Below are positions 60,236 through 64,000 of a stretch of DNA of 64,000 nucleotides, piece after piece. This DNA comes from Bacteroidales bacterium. GTDB lineage: Bacteria > Bacteroidota > Bacteroidia > Bacteroidales > Marinilabiliaceae. Numbering within the stretch: the first letter of the stretch is position 1; every line of letters starts with the position of its first letter. Location: contig JAFYCM010000041.1 of NCBI GenBank assembly GCA_017539645.1, forward strand, positions 1-64,000. The letters run 5' to 3'. The notes under the pieces were generated by a model. That model was not told the DNA's origin and did no database searches. It saw only the letters and a list, made by a program, of their open reading frames with translations. A program made the translations under genes and the position numbers.

Positions 60236-61141
60236 TTATAAATGGTTGGGAATGTAAGTAGAATACCAACTGATAAAACGCTTCGTCCACTCGCCTGCTG
60301 GGCGGTCGGTGCCGAGGCCAAAGCCATGACCTCCTTTGGGATAGACATGCAGTTCGCATATTTGCTTGTTGCGAGCCATTGCATCAGCAAAACGCAACGA
60401 ATTGTAGCATGGCACAGCCGTGTCGTCGAATGCACATGCTATGAATACTGGAGGCATATCCATTCCAACTTGAGTATCGAGCGAAAACAAATTAGCAAGT
60501 TCTGCTTCGTCGGGCAGCCCGTCTATAAGACATTGGCGCGTGCCTGCATGCGTAATCTGTTTGTCGAACGAAATAACTGGATAGATGAGCGCAGCAAAGT
60601 CGGGTCGTGCATTGCCGAGCGTATCTATAGTGAGCGTTGCAGCAGAGCCGGCAAGATGTCCGCCTGCCGAAAAACCCATTATGCCAATCTTCTTATTATC
60701 AATATTATACTTAGCAGCATTCTGTCGCAGATACCTAATAGCCTGACGTGCATCGGATAGCGGACCAAACGGGCGGCGACTCATGATGGCATCGCTTGGC
60801 AAACGATATTTCAGCACGGCAGCCACAAAACCATTCTCTGCCAACCATTTAGCCACGTCGACACCCTCCTTGTCGTAGCAAAGGCGCGAATATCCGCCAC
60901 CCGGACATACTACTACGGCTGGACGGCTGGCAGCATTGTCGGTAGGGGTATATATTTCGAGCGTTGGCGTAGTTACGCGCACTATGCGTTCAGCACCATT
61001 TTGCAGCGTAACGATGCCCTCGGTGTAGTCGGGGTTTTCAATGGCGTAGAGCGGCGCGCCGTCCCAGATTTTCACTATCGTCTGAGCCCCAGCGTTGATG
61101 CAAAATATTGCTATAAATATGAATGATATGAAGTGTTTCAT
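60236..61141 (-). CDS. Secreted alpha/beta-hydrolase, carbohydrate-esterase-like
   Basis: A 301-residue hydrolase with signal peptide (cleaved near AGAQ). The oxyanion-hole motif CPGGGY is at residues 79-84, the nucleophile Ser158 lies in MGFSAGGHLAG, and the acid and base are probably in ACAFDDTAVP and YPKGGHGFG. It resembles the BD-FAE/acetyl-xylan-esterase-like enzymes used by Bacteroidetes to deacetylate plant polysaccharides. Its start overlaps the znuB stop by four bases (ATGA), so translation is coupled to the metal importer. No PUL genes are adjacent. Confidence 0.85.
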   Translation of the reverse strand: MKHFISFIFIAIFCINAGAQTIVKIWDGAPLYAIENPDYTEGIVTLQNGAERIVRVTTPTLEIYTPTDNAASRPAVVVCPGGGYSRLCYDKEGVDVAKWLAENGFVAAVLKYRLPSDAIMSRRPFGPLSDARQAIRYLRQNAAKYNIDNKKIGIMGFSAGGHLAGSAATLTIDTLGNARPDFAALIYPVISFDKQITHAGTRQCLIDGLPDEAELANLFSLDTQVGMDMPPVFIACAFDDTAVPCYNSLRFADAMARNKQICELHVYPKGGHGFGLGTDRPAGEWTKRFISWYSTYIPNHL

Positions 61142-61959
61142 ACGTTACGTTTTTGGCGAATAGATATGTATTTGAATACTTTCATAATTAGGAACATAGC
61201 CACGAGAGCCACAGTAATCATCGCACCCGATGGCAGGTTGTATGCAAACGACACCACGAAGCCAGCGAGGCTACCAACGACGGCAATTATTGTTGATAAT
61301 ATGAACATTCGCTTAAGCTTTGCGGCAAACATTCCAGCAATGGTTGGTGGAATTGTAAATATCGACAACACCAATATTATACCTACAGCCTTGATTGCCA
61401 CTACGATAGCGAGTGCCGAAACGACCGCAATTGCACTACTAATGAATGCCACAGGCCAGCCGCTGAGTTTTGCAAAGTCGGGCGCGAAGGCAGTGTACAT
61501 AATTGGACGATAGAATATTATGGCTGCAATGACTGCCACAGCGGCAATTATGGATATTATGTATAAATCGGAACGGGTGACGGTGAGCAAGTCTCCAAAC
61601 ATGAAGCCCATGAGGTTGGGCGTGTAGCCGGGCGTAAGGAACATAAATATGATGCCAACAGCCATGCCGAGCGACCAAAAAATTGCCACGGCGCTATCGG
61701 TGCGAAGGCTCTTGCGACGCGATAGTATGTCTATAGCAAGCGCGGTAAGCGAAGCAAAGAGCATTGCGCCTGCTGTCACCGACACACCAAGGAAGTAGGC
61801 TATACCTATGCCCCCAAACGCTGCGTGGGTGATGCCGCCAGCCACAAACACTTGTCGGCGAATGACGATGCAGGTGCCTACGAAGCCTGCCACCACAGAG
61901 AGCAACAGCACCATGACAAGCGCCCGAACGACAAACGGATATTGCAGCAATTCTATCAT
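61138..61959 (-). CDS. znuB: Zinc/manganese ABC transporter permease
   Basis: A 273-residue integral membrane protein of the ABC-3 (ZnuB/MntB) family with about seven to eight helices. FVAGGITHAAFGGIGIAYFL is the cytoplasmic segment that meets the ATPase, and AIKAVGIILVLSIFTIPPTI is the second family signature. It overlaps znuC by one base and the esterase gene by four, giving a znuA-znuC-znuB-esterase operon. Zinc is favoured over manganese by the His-rich loop in the binding protein. Confidence 0.93.
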   Translation of the reverse strand: MIELLQYPFVVRALVMVLLLSVVAGFVGTCIVIRRQVFVAGGITHAAFGGIGIAYFLGVSVTAGAMLFASLTALAIDILSRRKSLRTDSAVAIFWSLGMAVGIIFMFLTPGYTPNLMGFMFGDLLTVTRSDLYIISIIAAVAVIAAIIFYRPIMYTAFAPDFAKLSGWPVAFISSAIAVVSALAIVVAIKAVGIILVLSIFTIPPTIAGMFAAKLKRMFILSTIIAVVGSLAGFVVSFAYNLPSGAMITVALVAMFLIMKVFKYISIRQKRNV

Positions 61960-62708
61960 TATGAATGGTGATTTATAAGTACACGATGCGGCACAGCGCC
62001 GTGGGTGACGAGTTCAACAGGGCATTCGTAAATCTTCAGCATGCTATCGGTGATGCGGTTTGTGGGGTGATAGTAGAGCGTGCGATTGACGCAAGCAATG
62101 GTCTTCACCACGCCAGCCACAGTGCCAATGTCGTGCGAGACGAGCACAATGGCCATGTGCTTCGAGAGTTCGGGCAAAAGTTTGTAGAGATTCGTCTCCG
62201 ACACTTTGTCCATATACGTAACAGGCTCATCGAGAATGAGTAGCTGCGGATTGCCCATTATGGCGCGGCAAAGGAACGCACGCTGACGTTGTCCACCTGA
62301 GAGTGCGCCTATTGGACGGTCCTGCAAATTGTCGAGCATTGCAAAGTGGAGCAGTTCGTCTACACGGTCGAGAGTGGCTTTTTTCGGGAATAGGCGGTTG
62401 CCGTCGAGCTGACCCGAGAGCACCACATCGCGCACGGTGATTGGGAACTGCAGGTCGTAGTCGTTTATCTGCGGTAGGTAGCCAATCTTCAGATTTGGCA
62501 GACGGCTCATCTCGCCGCTCATGGGTGCAATCTGCCCGAGCAACGTACGTAGAATGGTAGTCTTGCCGCCACCATTCGGACCGATGAATGCCACAAACGT
62601 ATCGCTATTTATATCTAAAGAGACGTTGCTGACGACCACGCGCCCTTCGTAGCCAGCGCTCACATTATGGAGGCTGATAAGTTGTTGCGGGTTACTCTGC
62701 TCGGTCAT
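61959..62708 (-). CDS. znuC: Zinc/manganese ABC transporter ATP-binding protein
   Basis: The 249-residue ATPase of the importer. Walker A is GPNGGGKT at residues 43-50, the signature is LSGGQRQRA, and Walker B is LLILDEPVTYMD with the H-loop in VLVSHDIGTV. YLPQINDYDLQFPITVRDVV is characteristic of the ZnuC/MntA group. It overlaps znuA by four bases upstream and znuB by one base downstream. A C-terminal tail with two His (HGAVPHRVLINHHS) might help metal handling, but this is only a guess. Confidence 0.94.
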   Translation of the reverse strand: MTEQSNPQQLISLHNVSAGYEGRVVVSNVSLDINSDTFVAFIGPNGGGKTTILRTLLGQIAPMSGEMSRLPNLKIGYLPQINDYDLQFPITVRDVVLSGQLDGNRLFPKKATLDRVDELLHFAMLDNLQDRPIGALSGGQRQRAFLCRAIMGNPQLLILDEPVTYMDKVSETNLYKLLPELSKHMAIVLVSHDIGTVAGVVKTIACVNRTLYYHPTNRITDSMLKIYECPVELVTHGAVPHRVLINHHS

Positions 62709-63553
62709 TTCAGCGCATCAATAATATTATGAATAGTATTTTCCCAATCTTCGGCTTCGGGGTCGATGTTAACCACGCGGGCACCAATCTGATTGGCTAT
62801 CGAAGTAGCTTTTTCGGTGTCGTAGCCGGGCTGCACAAAGACGGTTTGCACGCCCAACTCTTTTGCGCGACATAACTGAGTTTCAAGCGTTTTGGGCGTT
62901 GGCGCGTTGCCGTCGTGTTCTATCTCGAGTTGCGTAAGGTTATAATCTTGCGCAACGCACGTTAGTGCTGGGTGGTAGATAAGGAATGTGCGACCACCGA
63001 GCGTATGCATAACACTATCATACATAGCCACTTCGGCGCTTAGTGCTACAGCAGCCGAATCGATATGTGCAGCCTCATCGGGGACGATAGCGTTGAGTGC
63101 CGTGTGCATATTATCTATCATAACCAACACGCGCTTGGGCGAAAGCCAATAGTGCGGGTCGTGGTGGTGATGGTCGGCATCGGTGTGGTCATCATCATTA
63201 TTATCAATATCTTCAATACCAGCGTTTAGCGCAATCCAATTATTATTCGCCGATGCGTCGATGAGGCGTTCGCGCCACGTGATTTCAAAGTCGAGGTTGC
63301 CAATGGCGAAGTAGGCCGTTGAGTTGCTCAGCGCCATAATCTGACGTGGCTGCGGCGTGTAGTCGGCATGTCCAACAGACTTGGGAATCATCACATTCAC
63401 ACCAACGGCATCGCCCACCAAACGTTCAACGAAGAACTTTTGTGCTGGAATCGTTACTGTTATTGTTGGCCGTTCGTTTTCTGTTGGTGTAGGTTGCGTT
63501 GGGTTGCACGCAATAAATATGAATAATAGTATATATATCGATAATCGAGCCAT
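62705..63553 (-). CDS. znuA: Zinc ABC transporter substrate-binding lipoprotein
   Basis: A 282-residue cluster A-I metal-binding protein with a lipoprotein signal (lipobox IAC, C16). It has the His-rich loop DNNDDDHTDADHHHHDPHYW (about residues 117-136) typical of zinc-specific ZnuA, followed by DPHYWLSPKRV. Likely metal ligands are His62, the DPHYW His, the YHPALTCVA His and the terminal Asp in FVQPGYD-like VFVQPGYDTEK. It leads the operon. No Zur-type operator was recognised in the 21-base gap to the LytTR gene, so the promoter may lie further upstream. Confidence 0.92.
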   Translation of the reverse strand: MARLSIYILLFIFIACNPTQPTPTENERPTITVTIPAQKFFVERLVGDAVGVNVMIPKSVGHADYTPQPRQIMALSNSTAYFAIGNLDFEITWRERLIDASANNNWIALNAGIEDIDNNDDDHTDADHHHHDPHYWLSPKRVLVMIDNMHTALNAIVPDEAAHIDSAAVALSAEVAMYDSVMHTLGGRTFLIYHPALTCVAQDYNLTQLEIEHDGNAPTPKTLETQLCRAKELGVQTVFVQPGYDTEKATSIANQIGARVVNIDPEAEDWENTIHNIIDALK

Positions 63554-63574
63554 AAGTATATGAGAATGCGGATA

Positions 63575-64000
63575 TTAGCCAAACAGCGAATAAATATCCG
63601 AGACGTAACTTTTGGTTATAGGAATGGATTCGCCCTTCGGCGTGTCGAGCTTTACGGAAAGACCGTTGCTTGTTCGCTCGAGAAGCTTGATATGCAACGA
63701 GTTAACCATATACGAGCGATGACAGCGCATAATGCCGCGTTGCTTCATCTCCTCTTCGATATCTTTCATCGATTTACGTATCATCTTGGAACTCAGCGTG
63801 TCTTTGCGAGTCTCGATATAGTAAACCACAATGTAGTTGTCGGCGCTACGTATGTAAACCAAATCGACAAGTTTCACGCTGAATTTTATGTCGCCCTTGT
63901 CGTTGCGGAAGTTCACCATCTGCATAGTGTCTGGCGCAGCGGAGGGCACAAGCTCCTCTATCACTTTGAGTTTCTTGTTCTTATCGGCCCACGAGAAATA
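63575..64000 (-). CDS. LytTR-type DNA-binding regulator, C-terminal part
   Basis: The 141 residues visible are the end of a LytTR DNA-binding domain: LVDLVYIRSADNYIVVYYIE, MKDIEEEMKQRGIMRCHRSY then MVNSLHI, and PITKSYVSDIYSLFG. The frame is open through the window edge (YFSWADKNKKLKV before VIEELVPSA), so the N-terminal part, either a response-regulator receiver or a membrane domain, lies outside. It is followed 21 bases later by znuA, so co-transcription is possible. Its targets are unknown. Confidence 0.9.
   Translation of the reverse strand, partial: YFSWADKNKKLKVIEELVPSAAPDTMQMVNFRNDKGDIKFSVKLVDLVYIRSADNYIVVYYIETRKDTLSSKMIRKSMKDIEEEMKQRGIMRCHRSYMVNSLHIKLLERTSNGLSVKLDTPKGESIPITKSYVSDIYSLFG

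Overview
The window reads as chromosomal DNA of a Bacteroidales bacterium, most like a gut or rumen Prevotella/Bacteroides/Muribaculaceae-type organism. I infer this from two SusC/SusD pairs, many lipoboxes followed by acidic residues, a BspA-type leucine-rich-repeat protein, a 573-residue lysyl-tRNA synthetase, a 448-residue glucose-6-phosphate isomerase, and repeated matches to the Bacteroidetes -7 promoter box TAnnTTTG. Species cannot be fixed from this sequence alone. No CRISPR array, insertion sequence, prophage or rRNA gene was seen.

Layout. 1-8.3 kb (+ strand): the end of release factor 2 (with an abrupt discontinuity at the window edge), lptB, lysS, gpsA, pgi, a small HTH protein, a secreted protein of unknown function and a DRE-TIM aldolase. 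8.4-13.5 kb (- strand): an accessory island with two tandem secreted/outer-membrane paralogues, the stub of a third, an AAA_14/DUF4143 ATPase, an unknown membrane-anchored protein, and four copies of an exactly 40-bp palindromic element around them. 13.5-19.5 kb: a three-gene rhamnogalacturonan operon (PL11 lyase, GH105 hydrolase, GH106 rhamnosidase). 19.7-28.9 kb: gamma-carbonic anhydrase, an ompA-nadB-yifB-GH43 run, and the divergent dxs, followed by a small TonB-C protein. 29-32.4 kb: BspA-like LRR protein and a DUF6261-like protein, surrounded by dispersed repeats, a 41-bp tandem repeat and REP-like palindromes. 32.4-47.2 kb: two polysaccharide-utilisation-type SusC/SusD loci. The second has an AraC regulator beside it and a SusD gene broken by a single in-frame TAA. 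47.5-53.3 kb: a vitamin B12 uptake locus with a cobalamin riboswitch, a BtuB-type receptor, a BtuG-like beta-propeller with a long C-terminal extension and two DUF4465 lipoproteins. 53.5-59.1 kb: membrane pyrophosphatase, an AlkD-like protein, tRNA-His, a GAF-SpoIIE phosphatase and pheS. 59.4-64 kb: an AT-rich orphan gene, then a zinc/manganese ABC importer whose last gene overlaps a carbohydrate-esterase-like gene, and a LytTR regulator running off the end.

How the genes work together. The pectin enzymes would act in order: PL11 cuts the rhamnogalacturonan-I backbone, GH105 removes the unsaturated uronic acid, GH106 takes rhamnose. The SusC/D loci supply outer-membrane uptake for glycans whose identity cannot be read from the sequence. 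In the B12 locus the riboswitch would shut off receptor and surface-protein expression when cobalamin is plentiful. The most unusual signals are the 40-bp palindromes flanking the ATPase, the nonsense-interrupted SusD and the nearby orphan coding fragment, the extended BtuG-like protein, and the discontinuity in prfB.
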